Source: an uncultured Bacteroidaceae bacterium
Lineage (GTDB): Bacteria; Bacteroidota; Bacteroidia; Bacteroidales; Bacteroidaceae
NCBI GenBank assembly: GCA_934293005.1
Contig: CAKQYA010000003.1
Coordinates: 45,789 to 109,788 of the forward strand
Direction: 5' to 3'
Length of the DNA: 64,000 nucleotides
The notes below the pieces were generated by a model. The model did no database searches. It was not told the DNA's origin and saw nothing but the letters and a program-made list of their open reading frames with translations. How positions within the stretch are numbered: position 1 is the first letter of the stretch; every line of letters starts with the position of its first letter. Positions 16,023 through 22,795 of the stretch are shown piece by piece. The translations under genes were made by a program, and so were the position numbers.

Positions 16023-17732
16023 ATGACAAACAAGAAATACACTACCATACTCGCCATATTGACAGCAATGCCTGCCATGGCCCAACTGGACAACACCGTT
16101 GAGGTAACCAACGAAGTAAAGCCTGTGGTGAACGATGTGAAGAAGGTAGAGATAAAAACTCAGCCTATCAAGACAGAGATTAAACACTATACCATGCCCT
16201 ATTCCACCCAAGGCGAGACACTAACCCATTTTGCCGCAGAACCTCTTGGCAATTACCACAGCGATGAGAAAAACAAAGGTGACAAGAGCAATTATATCCA
16301 CCTCGGCGGAGGCAGTCATGGCAATGCCAACGGACGCATATCCTGCCAGTTCGACTTATCAGACAAGGATGCTCTCAATATTGACCTCGGCCTGAAAGGA
16401 TTCAACGGCAGCACAGGAGAGGACGAACGACAGGCAGACAGGAAGTGGAAAAGCCGTTTCTACCACAGCCAAACGGCCTTGAAATACGTACACTCTTTCA
16501 GCAACGGAATGAACATCTACGTAAAAGGCGCATTCGACAACGATGTGTTCAACTACCGCATGATGCCATCACTTTCTATTATCAACGACCCAAGCGGCAC
16601 GCTTCCAAACATTTACAACGTAAATACCGACAAGCAGCACAACATGAACGGCAATGCCTGCATAGGCATCGATTCTTGGCAGACAGGCAACTTGACCTTC
16701 GCTGCTCAAGGACAATGGCTGATGTTCAAACAAGATCGCGCCACATGCTTCAATAAAGGTCTCGGGCAAAACCAAGTGTCGGTTAACCTTGACGCAGACT
16801 ATGCCTTCTCAGGAAACAGCTCCCTCGGAATAGAGATAATCGGCGATCATGTGACATACCGCAACAACGAACTGAAAAACCACTCATGCATAACATTCCT
16901 TCCACATTACCACTTCAAGGCAGATGACCTTCGCCTCAAGTTAGGCGTCTTTGCCACAAGCGAAGGCAGTGTGGCTCCAGACATCAACATCAGCTACAAT
17001 CTCAGCGAAAATGATGAATTATACGCAGAGGTCAAAGGCTATGAGATCGGCAACGACCTTAGCTACCTCGCTTCTATCAATCCATACTTCTCATTAAGCA
17101 AGCCAGCCTACATCAATGGCAAGATGGAGATTGAAGACGAATTTCACCAGATAGACGCAAAGATTGGCTACCGCTTCAAGAGAGACTGCTTCGGAGCAAA
17201 CATCTATGGCGGCTACGATATGTCAGACGACCATGTCGACATCATCAAGATGAACCTGAAGCAAGGCGAGAGAATATTACCACTGATGGACTTCAAGAAA
17301 AACAAGCGCATCTATTTCGGGGCAGACCTCAATTATGCTTATAAAGACATTGTGAAGGTGTCAGGAAACTGCCTGCTCAACATTGAGAGCTTCAGACAGG
17401 AACACGACTGGGAAGAAGGCTCTTTCAATTCTCCTGCATTCGCAATGGACTGCAGAGCCGACATAAAGCTGATGAAAGACCTCTACCTCGGCATCGACTG
17501 GAACCTCTACTGCTTCAGCCTGCCAGACACCCCAGACTGGACAAACGAGCAATTGGACAGGAAAAACACACTCAACATTGGCGCTGACCTGCGCTATACA
17601 CTGCCAATAATAAAGACACCGATGACTCTGTTCGTAAAAGGCGACAACCTGCTCTTCCAAGAGTATGACAGATTCTATGGCTACCAAAACATCGGAGCAA
17701 ACATCCTCGGCGGATTAGCCATCAGCTTCTAA
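16023..17732 (+). CDS. Putative outer-membrane beta-barrel protein
   Basis: 569 residues from ATG 16023, where the signal sequence MTNKKYTTILAILTAMPAMAQ begins; an in-frame ATG at 15999 adds eight residues not needed for export. The mature part starts with a short VEVTNEVKPVV segment. It then shows alternating amphipathic strands (ALNIDLGLKGFNG, YVHSFSNGMNIYVKGAFD, LTFAAQGQWLMFKQ, LRLKLGVFATSEG) and ends in a strand with terminal Phe (NILGGLAISF), the classical Omp C-terminus. No TonB box or plug was recognised, so it is called a barrel and not a TonB-dependent receptor. Confidence 0.7.
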   Translation: MTNKKYTTILAILTAMPAMAQLDNTVEVTNEVKPVVNDVKKVEIKTQPIKTEIKHYTMPYSTQGETLTHFAAEPLGNYHSDEKNKGDKSNYIHLGGGSHGNANGRISCQFDLSDKDALNIDLGLKGFNGSTGEDERQADRKWKSRFYHSQTALKYVHSFSNGMNIYVKGAFDNDVFNYRMMPSLSIINDPSGTLPNIYNVNTDKQHNMNGNACIGIDSWQTGNLTFAAQGQWLMFKQDRATCFNKGLGQNQVSVNLDADYAFSGNSSLGIEIIGDHVTYRNNELKNHSCITFLPHYHFKADDLRLKLGVFATSEGSVAPDINISYNLSENDELYAEVKGYEIGNDLSYLASINPYFSLSKPAYINGKMEIEDEFHQIDAKIGYRFKRDCFGANIYGGYDMSDDHVDIIKMNLKQGERILPLMDFKKNKRIYFGADLNYAYKDIVKVSGNCLLNIESFRQEHDWEEGSFNSPAFAMDCRADIKLMKDLYLGIDWNLYCFSLPDTPDWTNEQLDRKNTLNIGADLRYTLPIIKTPMTLFVKGDNLLFQEYDRFYGYQNIGANILGGLAISF

Positions 17733-17752
17733 CAGGCCATGGCATGAAAGTG

Positions 17753-17777
17753 GCCCAGTGGCTTCCATTGGGCTTTT
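17753..17777 (+). terminator. Terminator after the outer-membrane barrel gene
   Basis: Stem GCCCAGTGG/CCATTGGGC (9 bp, one G-T pair) with a 3-nt loop, followed by TTTT. Confidence 0.75.
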
Positions 17778-17809
17778 CATCTGTTCTGAAAAAATTGTTT
17801 AACAAAAAG

Positions 17810-17840
17810 TTGCAAGGTAAAATAAAAAGCTGTACCTTTG
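17810..17840 (+). promoter_or_regulatory. Bacteroidetes-type promoter upstream of greA
   Basis: TTG at 17810-17812, 20 bp, TACCTTTG at 17833-17840. Transcription would start near 17847, about 110 nt before the greA ATG, so the leader contains the hairpin at 17864-17886. Confidence 0.75.
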
Positions 17841-17863
17841 CATAAAATAATATGTCGAAAGGG

Positions 17864-17894
17864 TTCCGACTCTATGTGAGTCGGAATTCTTTTG
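17864..17894 (+). terminator. Terminator-like hairpin in the greA leader
   Basis: Perfect 9-bp stem TTCCGACTC/GAGTCGGAA with loop TATGT and then TTCTTTT. It begins only about 17 nt after the predicted start point, so it could attenuate greA or release an RNA of about 45 nt. The structure is seen directly; the function is inference. Confidence 0.55.
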
Positions 17895-17958
17895 TATATT
17901 ATATGAGAATATATTTTTATCATAAAACCTAACAAGTAAATCAAAAAATCAAATAACT

Positions 17959-18429
17959 ATGGCATACATGTCACAGGAGGGTTACGATAAACTTCGTGCC
18001 CAGATAAAGCATTTGGAAGAAGTCGAACGACCTGAGGTCATACGACAGATTGCAGAGGCTCGCGAAAAAGGCGACCTCTCTGAGAACGCAGAATATGATG
18101 CAGCCAAAGAGGCTCAAGGCAAATTGGAAAGCAAAATCGCACAGCTGAAGTCCACTCTCGCTGAAGCGAAAATTCTTGACCCATCCAAGCTCACAAAAAC
18201 TGACGAGGTTCAGATTCTCTCAAAAGTGGAGATGAAAAACGTTGACAACGGAATGAAAGTCACATACACCATCGTCAGCGAAGGCGAGGCAAACCTCAAA
18301 GAAGGCAAGATTTCCATAAAGACACCTATCGCTCAGGGTCTTCTCGGCAAGAAAGTGGGCGACATAGCTGAAGTCACAGTGCCACGCGGCGTGATGAAGT
18401 TTGAGATAATGAGCATCAGCTTCGGATAA
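17959..18429 (+). CDS. greA: Transcription elongation factor GreA
   Basis: 156 residues, standard length. It stimulates cleavage of backtracked RNA in RNA polymerase. The N-terminal antiparallel coiled coil carries the acidic tip (REKGDLSENAEYDAAKEAQ, about residues 36-54, with the conserved D and E), and the C-terminal FKBP-like domain shows TPIAQGLLGKKVGD. A HIT-family gene follows after 21 bp. The leader holds a promoter and a terminator-like hairpin. Confidence 0.97.
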   Translation: MAYMSQEGYDKLRAQIKHLEEVERPEVIRQIAEAREKGDLSENAEYDAAKEAQGKLESKIAQLKSTLAEAKILDPSKLTKTDEVQILSKVEMKNVDNGMKVTYTIVSEGEANLKEGKISIKTPIAQGLLGKKVGDIAEVTVPRGVMKFEIMSISFG

Positions 18430-18450
18430 GCAACAAAAAAAAGATTTATT

Positions 18451-18852
18451 ATGAGTCTGTTCACAAAAATAGCAGAAGGCGAGATACCTTCATACAAATG
18501 CGCTGAAAACAGTGAGTTCTACGCATTTCTCGACATCAACCCGCTGGTGAAAGGCCACACTTTGGTCATTCCACGCAGAGAAGTAGACTATATCTTCGAC
18601 ATGGAAGACGACGAACTCGCACGCTTTCAGGTCTTCGCCAAAAAGGTCGCAATAGCCATCAAGAACGCCTTCCCTTGCGTGAAGGTAGGACAGGCAGTGC
18701 TCGGTCTTGAAGTGCCTCACGCACATATTCACCTTGTGCCAATGCATAGCGAAGGTGACCTCAATTTCAGCAACAAGAAACTGTCGCTCTCTGAAGAAGA
18801 GATGCAAGACATAGCCGACAAAATATTCAAAGAGTTTTCTAAAAACTGCTAA
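18451..18852 (+). CDS. HIT family protein (nucleotide hydrolase/transferase)
   Basis: 133 residues. The histidine triad H90-A-H92-I-H94-LVP lies in EVPHAHIHLVPMH, with His92/His94 at the nucleotide alpha-phosphate site. N-terminal FTKIAEGEIPSYKCAEN and GHTLVIPRREV are typical of the Hint branch, purine nucleoside phosphoramidases. It lies between greA and the YgjP-type gene on the same strand, probably in one transcript. Confidence 0.93.
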   Translation: MSLFTKIAEGEIPSYKCAENSEFYAFLDINPLVKGHTLVIPRREVDYIFDMEDDELARFQVFAKKVAIAIKNAFPCVKVGQAVLGLEVPHAHIHLVPMHSEGDLNFSNKKLSLSEEEMQDIADKIFKEFSKNC

Positions 18853-18916
18853 AGAAACCGGGACAAGCCACAGCTTGTTTTTTCTATCACCATATTTCAA
18901 GAACCATACAAGGCAT

Positions 18917-19459
18917 ATGACCTATCAGGATCCTGATTTTGGTACGGTAACACTGACCGTCAACCCGAGGGCGCACAGCATCATCATGCGCCCTCAGGTT
19001 GACGGTCTTCGTGTCACAGTATTCAATGGCGCGAGCTTATCTTTCGTCAAAGACACCATCAACCGATTTCGCAAGCGTCTCATAGCAAAGCAAGCCAAGC
19101 TGAAGAGCCAGGCATCTGTCAATGCAACTGCCAACATCGAAGCCATGCGCTCAGAAGCTAAAGCCACTTTGCCGCAGCGAGTGGCCCTATTGGCACAAGC
19201 ACACGGATTCTCTTACACTTCAGTCACTATCAGACCTTCAAAGACAAGATGGGGCTCATGTTCGGGACACAACAGCATCAGCCTGTCTCTTTACTTGATG
19301 AGAGTGCCACAGCACCTGCGCGACTACGTAATCCTTCACGAACTATGCCATACTGTTCACCACAACCATTCTGACCAATTCTGGCAACTTATGGACAAAG
19401 TGACACAAGGCAAAGCAAAAGCCCTTAGAAAAGAACTGAGACAATACAATACATTATAA
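18917..19459 (+). CDS. YgjP-like metallopeptidase (DUF45 / M48-related)
   Basis: 180 residues from ATG 18917; the in-frame ATG at 18875 adds 14 residues not seen in the family. The zinc motif HELCH (141-145) in VILHELCHTVHHNHSDQFW and the preceding KTRWGSC (109-115) are the two hallmarks of the YgjP/DUF45 family. Members are predicted cytosolic metalloproteases of unknown substrate. An unusual 21-bp inverted repeat is embedded in codons about 13-31. It is followed after 21 bp by a thioesterase gene. Confidence 0.88.
   Translation: MTYQDPDFGTVTLTVNPRAHSIIMRPQVDGLRVTVFNGASLSFVKDTINRFRKRLIAKQAKLKSQASVNATANIEAMRSEAKATLPQRVALLAQAHGFSYTSVTIRPSKTRWGSCSGHNSISLSLYLMRVPQHLRDYVILHELCHTVHHNHSDQFWQLMDKVTQGKAKALRKELRQYNTL
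18955..19007. repeat. Intragenic inverted repeat (21-bp stem) in the YgjP-like gene
   Basis: Arms 18955-18975 and 18987-19007 pair over 20 of 21 positions (core CAACCCGAGGGCGCA against TGCGCCCTCAGGTTG), with an 11-nt loop. The stretch encodes residues from about LTVNPRAH to RPQVDG. It is far longer and more GC-rich than expected in this sequence by chance. Confidence 0.8.
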
Positions 19460-19480
19460 AAACATTTATTCCTCACGTAT

Positions 19481-19906
19481 ATGCTCACACAAGAAGAATG
19501 CGATTTTCTCCACTCACGCATGAAAGGAACTCTCATCGAAGCTCTCGGCATGCGCTTCCTTCCTTCCGATGATGAATATGCCATGGCAGAAATGCCAATC
19601 AGTCCATCCACACGCCAATACCTTGGCGTTCTGCATGGAGGAGCATCTCTTTCATTGGCTGAAACCATAGCAGGAGTAGGCTCGCTGCACCTCACACACT
19701 ATGACACAGACTACGCAATTTGCGGCACCGAAATAAGCGCCAGCCATGTTGCCATGTCGGCCACAGAAGGTGTTGTGTATGGCAAAGCAAAACTTGTGCA
19801 TGCAGGCAAGAGCACGCATGTATGGAATGTCGACATTGTAGGCGAAGACGGCAAGGTCATATCTGCAGAAAGAGTAACCAATAGAATCATAAAAATTAAG
19901 AAGTAA
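19481..19906 (+). CDS. PaaI/YdiI-type hotdog thioesterase
   Basis: 141 residues with a single hotdog domain. The active-site pattern YLGVLHGGASLSLAETIAG (His-Gly-Gly then a catalytic acidic residue) and the strand AEMPISPSTRQY are typical of the PaaI/YdiI acyl-CoA thioesterases. In other bacteria this group includes the 1,4-dihydroxy-2-naphthoyl-CoA thioesterase of menaquinone synthesis; no men gene is nearby, so the substrate is open. Last gene of the greA-HIT-YgjP run. Confidence 0.9.
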   Translation: MLTQEECDFLHSRMKGTLIEALGMRFLPSDDEYAMAEMPISPSTRQYLGVLHGGASLSLAETIAGVGSLHLTHYDTDYAICGTEISASHVAMSATEGVVYGKAKLVHAGKSTHVWNVDIVGEDGKVISAERVTNRIIKIKK

Positions 19907-20046
19907 GTGGGTTCCACAATTTCTCTTAACCACCAATCGGTCATCAAAAAATTGCGGGTATTCTTTTCAATTCTTGTCACCGTTTGTGCCAAAGCCTTTC
20001 CATCCTATGTGCGTATAATAACAAGGGGCATGGAAAGTCAATAATT

Positions 20047-20157
20047 TATTCGTCAAAAAAGAGGGTAAGGATACATGGCAAAGTATCTTAGGATACTTCG
20101 CAAAGTATCTTAGGATACTTGGCCAAGTATCCTAAGATACTTTTTTATGGGTGTTGC
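20047..20157 (-). repeat. Palindromic intergenic repeat, copy 2 (inverse orientation)
   Basis: Reverse complement of the 7142-7255 layout: acaccc, A-run, arm, TTGGCCAA, arm, arm, ATCCTTAC, T-run. The central 40 bp around GGCC are a perfect palindrome (arm core CTTAGGATACTT), where copy 1 has TTACGTGATACTT. Both arms changed together, which points to selection on the structure or to gene conversion within the element. Confidence 0.85.
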
Positions 20158-20413
20158 ATGCTTGAAAAACTAAATCAAGAATCCAGCAGGTGCGCTTTGA
20201 GTTTAACTGGATTATTTTGCTGAGCTATGCCAAAGGCAATATCCATTGAGTTAATCATTTTTTCTGCCTAATGACCGATTTGAGTCAAAGGATATGAATT
20301 ATCTTTGTATTCTGAAATTATTGATTCAAGTAACCGTGAAAAAAGGTGCACATTTTACAGGACAGCAATATATATTGGAAGCAACCACACATACATGACA
20401 TGAAAAATAAAAA

Positions 20414-20441
20414 AGCCCAACAGTAAACTGTCGGGCTTTTT
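20414..20441. terminator. Bidirectional terminator downstream of the anti-sigma gene
   Basis: AAAAAGCCCAACAG / CTGTCGGGCTTTTT with a 4-nt loop TAAA and one internal mismatch. It is flanked by A-run and T-run, so it can end transcription in both directions. A second small hairpin (CGTGTTT/AAACACG) follows at about 20443-20461. Confidence 0.8.
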
Positions 20442-20622
20442 CGTGTTTACAAGAAACACGAGAAGTTGGTTTAAGAGAATTGGGCCTTGCCAATTGCGCG
20501 CCTCGGTTTTCACCTTAGCAACAGGACTGTTGAGCTTCACAGCTTCAGTCCCTAATAGGTTTTAGGTTTAGTTAAGCATTGATATGTTTTAGTCTTAAAG
20601 TAAATTCTCCTTTGCATGAAGC

Positions 20623-21123
20623 TTATTGCACTCCTTCATTAGCCTTGACTGTGATGATCGAGTCGTTGACAGACTTCATCTCAGCTTGATTGACATCCTT
20701 AACGCGAATAATCTGCTGCACGTCATCTGTTCTGATATACGTGCCTGTAGCTATCGCGTTCTTATCCTCTGCCTCATGCTCTCCTATGGCATGTTCTGCA
20801 GCTCGCCCTATAGTGAGAGCTATTGCCACAACTGCAGCAGCTTTAAAGAATGGTGCGAAGCGTCGTGGGTTGATGCTGATGATGCGAGCCTTCTTCACAT
20901 TGGCATCCTGCTGCTCTATCATCTTCATCATATGTTTATCAAAATTCTCATCAAGCCCATCCGCTTTAGCTTCAGATTCATAACGGAACAGATCTGCATA
21001 TTGGCTCAAGTGCCCTGGCACGTCTTCCTGCGAGAAGAATGCCTTCAATATCTGTTCCTCCTGCAGCGTTGCGGTGCAGTCGAAATAGCTTTCGAGCAGT
21101 TGTTCAATGTACTTATAATCCAT
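20623..21123 (-). CDS. Putative anti-sigma factor, single-pass membrane protein
   Basis: 166 residues from ATG 21123 (an upstream in-frame ATG at 21156 is possible). I chose 21123 because the N-terminus MDYKYIEQLLESYFDCTATLQEEQILKAFF then aligns with the paralogue at 61850 (EKEYIQKLLDSYMAAETTQDEEALLADYF). A cytoplasmic N-terminal part of about 90 residues is followed by one hydrophobic helix (FFKAAAVVAIALTIG) and a C-terminal region of about 60 residues. It lies directly downstream of an ECF sigma gene, the usual place for its regulator. The function is inferred from topology and context. Confidence 0.65.
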   Translation of the reverse strand: MDYKYIEQLLESYFDCTATLQEEQILKAFFSQEDVPGHLSQYADLFRYESEAKADGLDENFDKHMMKMIEQQDANVKKARIISINPRRFAPFFKAAAVVAIALTIGRAAEHAIGEHEAEDKNAIATGTYIRTDDVQQIIRVKDVNQAEMKSVNDSIITVKANEGVQ

Positions 21124-21233
21124 TTTCGTTATTTTGTTATTGCTTTCTTTTGCCATTATGGCATCCGTCTGCATGTTTCATCGCCATCTTTTGTGGCGCT
21201 TCTAATATAATAGACGGATAAGATATGGAAAAG

Positions 21234-21740
21234 TTACAGGAATAATGATTTTTTTTGAAGAATTTTTTCTTTAAGTGTAGCTCTGGCTCTGAATAGCGTA
21301 ACCTTCACGTCTGATTCTGTGATATTTAAGATCTGTGCTATTTCCTTATAAGTTTTTTCTTCTATGTCACGAAGTTGTATGACCATGCGTTGCTTCTCCG
21401 GCAACGAGTTGATGGTGTCAACAACGAAGGTGTGTGTCTCACTTTTCATCATGCCAGCATCAGGAGCCGATACAGAGCCAGCTGTGCAATCATGAGTGGC
21501 AGTGTCAATAGACACGGTATTATTGTCCATCTTCTCCTTGCGGTCAAGAGCCAAATTGCGGGCGGAAGCCACAGCGAAGGCCTGAAGGTTTGCTACTTCA
21601 GCCAGTTCGCTGCGCTTCTGCCATAATTTCAGCAAAGTGTCCTGCACGATATCCTGCGCCTCGTCACGATTGAGGACGACGCGTAATGCAGTGCGAAAGA
21701 TAACATCTTTCAACGGAAGGATATCATGCTCGAAATCCAT
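21234..21740 (-). CDS. ECF-type RNA polymerase sigma factor
   Basis: 168 residues. Region 2 is seen in FRTALRVVLNRDEAQDIVQDTLLKLWQKR with the -10 recognition helix following (NLQAFAVASARNLALDRKE). Region 4 is in SLPEKQRMVIQLRDIEEKTYKEIAQILNITESDVKVTLFRARATLKE, a clear helix-turn-helix. There is no region 1.1 or 3, which defines the ECF class. The gene lies 35 bp after argB on the same strand and before a membrane anti-sigma candidate. Compare the second pair at 61.3-62.5 kb. Confidence 0.93.
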   Translation of the reverse strand: MDFEHDILPLKDVIFRTALRVVLNRDEAQDIVQDTLLKLWQKRSELAEVANLQAFAVASARNLALDRKEKMDNNTVSIDTATHDCTAGSVSAPDAGMMKSETHTFVVDTINSLPEKQRMVIQLRDIEEKTYKEIAQILNITESDVKVTLFRARATLKEKILQKKSLFL

Positions 21741-21775
21741 AATCGATTATGCTGTTTTATGCATTGAACTGCTGC

Positions 21776-22570
21776 TTATGATATTATAGTGCCGTGTTTG
21801 CCATCGATAGCGTCAGCACGTGTGATGACCACTTGCTTCACGCCATTGGCTATGGCCTCAAGTGCATTCTCTATCTTTGGTATCATGCCACCGCTGACAA
21901 TCCCGTCATCCTTGAGACGGGCAAAACTCTCTTTGGTGATATGCGGAATGAGCGAAGCCTCATCTTCAGGGTCGGCAAGCACACCTGCATGTTCAAAACT
22001 ATATATGAGAGTGACGTCAAAGTATGGCGCAAGCGCTTTAGCCGTCTCTCCTGCAATGGTGTCGGCATTGGTATTAAGCAGATGTCCCTCACCATCGTGT
22101 GTGAGAGGCGCCATCACAGGCACTACACCCTCGCTTATGAGAGTAGACAGCATCTTGCCGTCACACTTGTCGACATCGCCCACAAAGCCGAAGTCCACAA
22201 TCTGCTTCGTGCCATCTTCCATAGCCACCATCTTAGGCGCGCGCTTATGGGAGAGCATCACATTGATGTCGGCGCCAGTCAGTCCAAGGGCATTGATGCC
22301 GCAAGCCTGAAGGCGCGCCACTATAGTTTTGTTGACAAGGCCACCATACACCATTGTCACCACGTTGAGCATCTTGTCGTCTGTGACGCGTCGGCCGCCA
22401 ATCATCACGCTCTCTATGCCAAGAGAGGCTGCAATCTTTGTTGCGGAACGTCCTCCGCCATGAACAAGCACCTTCGGTCCTTCAATAGCGGAGAAGTCCT
22501 TCAGGAGTTGCTGGAGAGTAGATTCGTCCTCGACAATCTTGCCTCCCACTTTTACCACTGTCAATTTCAT
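21776..22570 (-). CDS. argB: Acetylglutamate kinase
   Basis: 264 residues. It phosphorylates N-acetylglutamate in arginine synthesis. Family landmarks are KVGGKIVEDE at the N-terminus (phosphate-binding Lys), VLVHGGGRSATKIAASLG (GGG loop) and NTNADTIAGETAKAL. Near the end, GIVSGGMIPKIENALEAIANGVKQV is the ATP-site segment. No other arg gene is adjacent; an ECF sigma gene follows closely. Confidence 0.95.
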   Translation of the reverse strand: MKLTVVKVGGKIVEDESTLQQLLKDFSAIEGPKVLVHGGGRSATKIAASLGIESVMIGGRRVTDDKMLNVVTMVYGGLVNKTIVARLQACGINALGLTGADINVMLSHKRAPKMVAMEDGTKQIVDFGFVGDVDKCDGKMLSTLISEGVVPVMAPLTHDGEGHLLNTNADTIAGETAKALAPYFDVTLIYSFEHAGVLADPEDEASLIPHITKESFARLKDDGIVSGGMIPKIENALEAIANGVKQVVITRADAIDGKHGTIIS

Positions 22571-22795
22571 ATCTGTGTATTATTTCAAGTAACTGTTCAT
22601 CACCCACACGCCGAGTTCGCACAAAACAAAAGGCTTGGTATGCTACAGGCGTCACGATGACATCATTATCTCCAACAGGTTGTCGTATTCCATTATTGTC
22701 TATATTGCTTCAACAAGATTGCAGCCGATGCATTACACCCACCAACAGGTCACCGGCAGGAAACGGGCTGCGCTTTGTTTGTCCGTTTCACCCAT

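Larger units (their letters stand above)
19907..20622. other. Intergenic region with repeat copy 2, possible small RNA and terminator
   Basis: 716 bp without a supportable protein gene. It holds the palindromic repeat (20047-20157), a possible promoter (TTTG 20279-20282, TATCTTTG 20300-20307, spacing only 17) and the terminator at 20414-20441. Together the last two could define an RNA of about 130 nt. Short copies of AATCGGTCAT flank the repeat in opposite orientation (near 19934 and 20270). Confidence 0.45.

Noticed and set aside
20355..20540. 61-codon minus-strand frame after the anti-sigma gene
   Set aside because: It reads straight through the terminator at 20414-20441, and no start signal or family is evident.
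21794..22660. 288-codon plus-strand frame opposite argB
   Set aside because: Shadow of argB; no recognisable domains.
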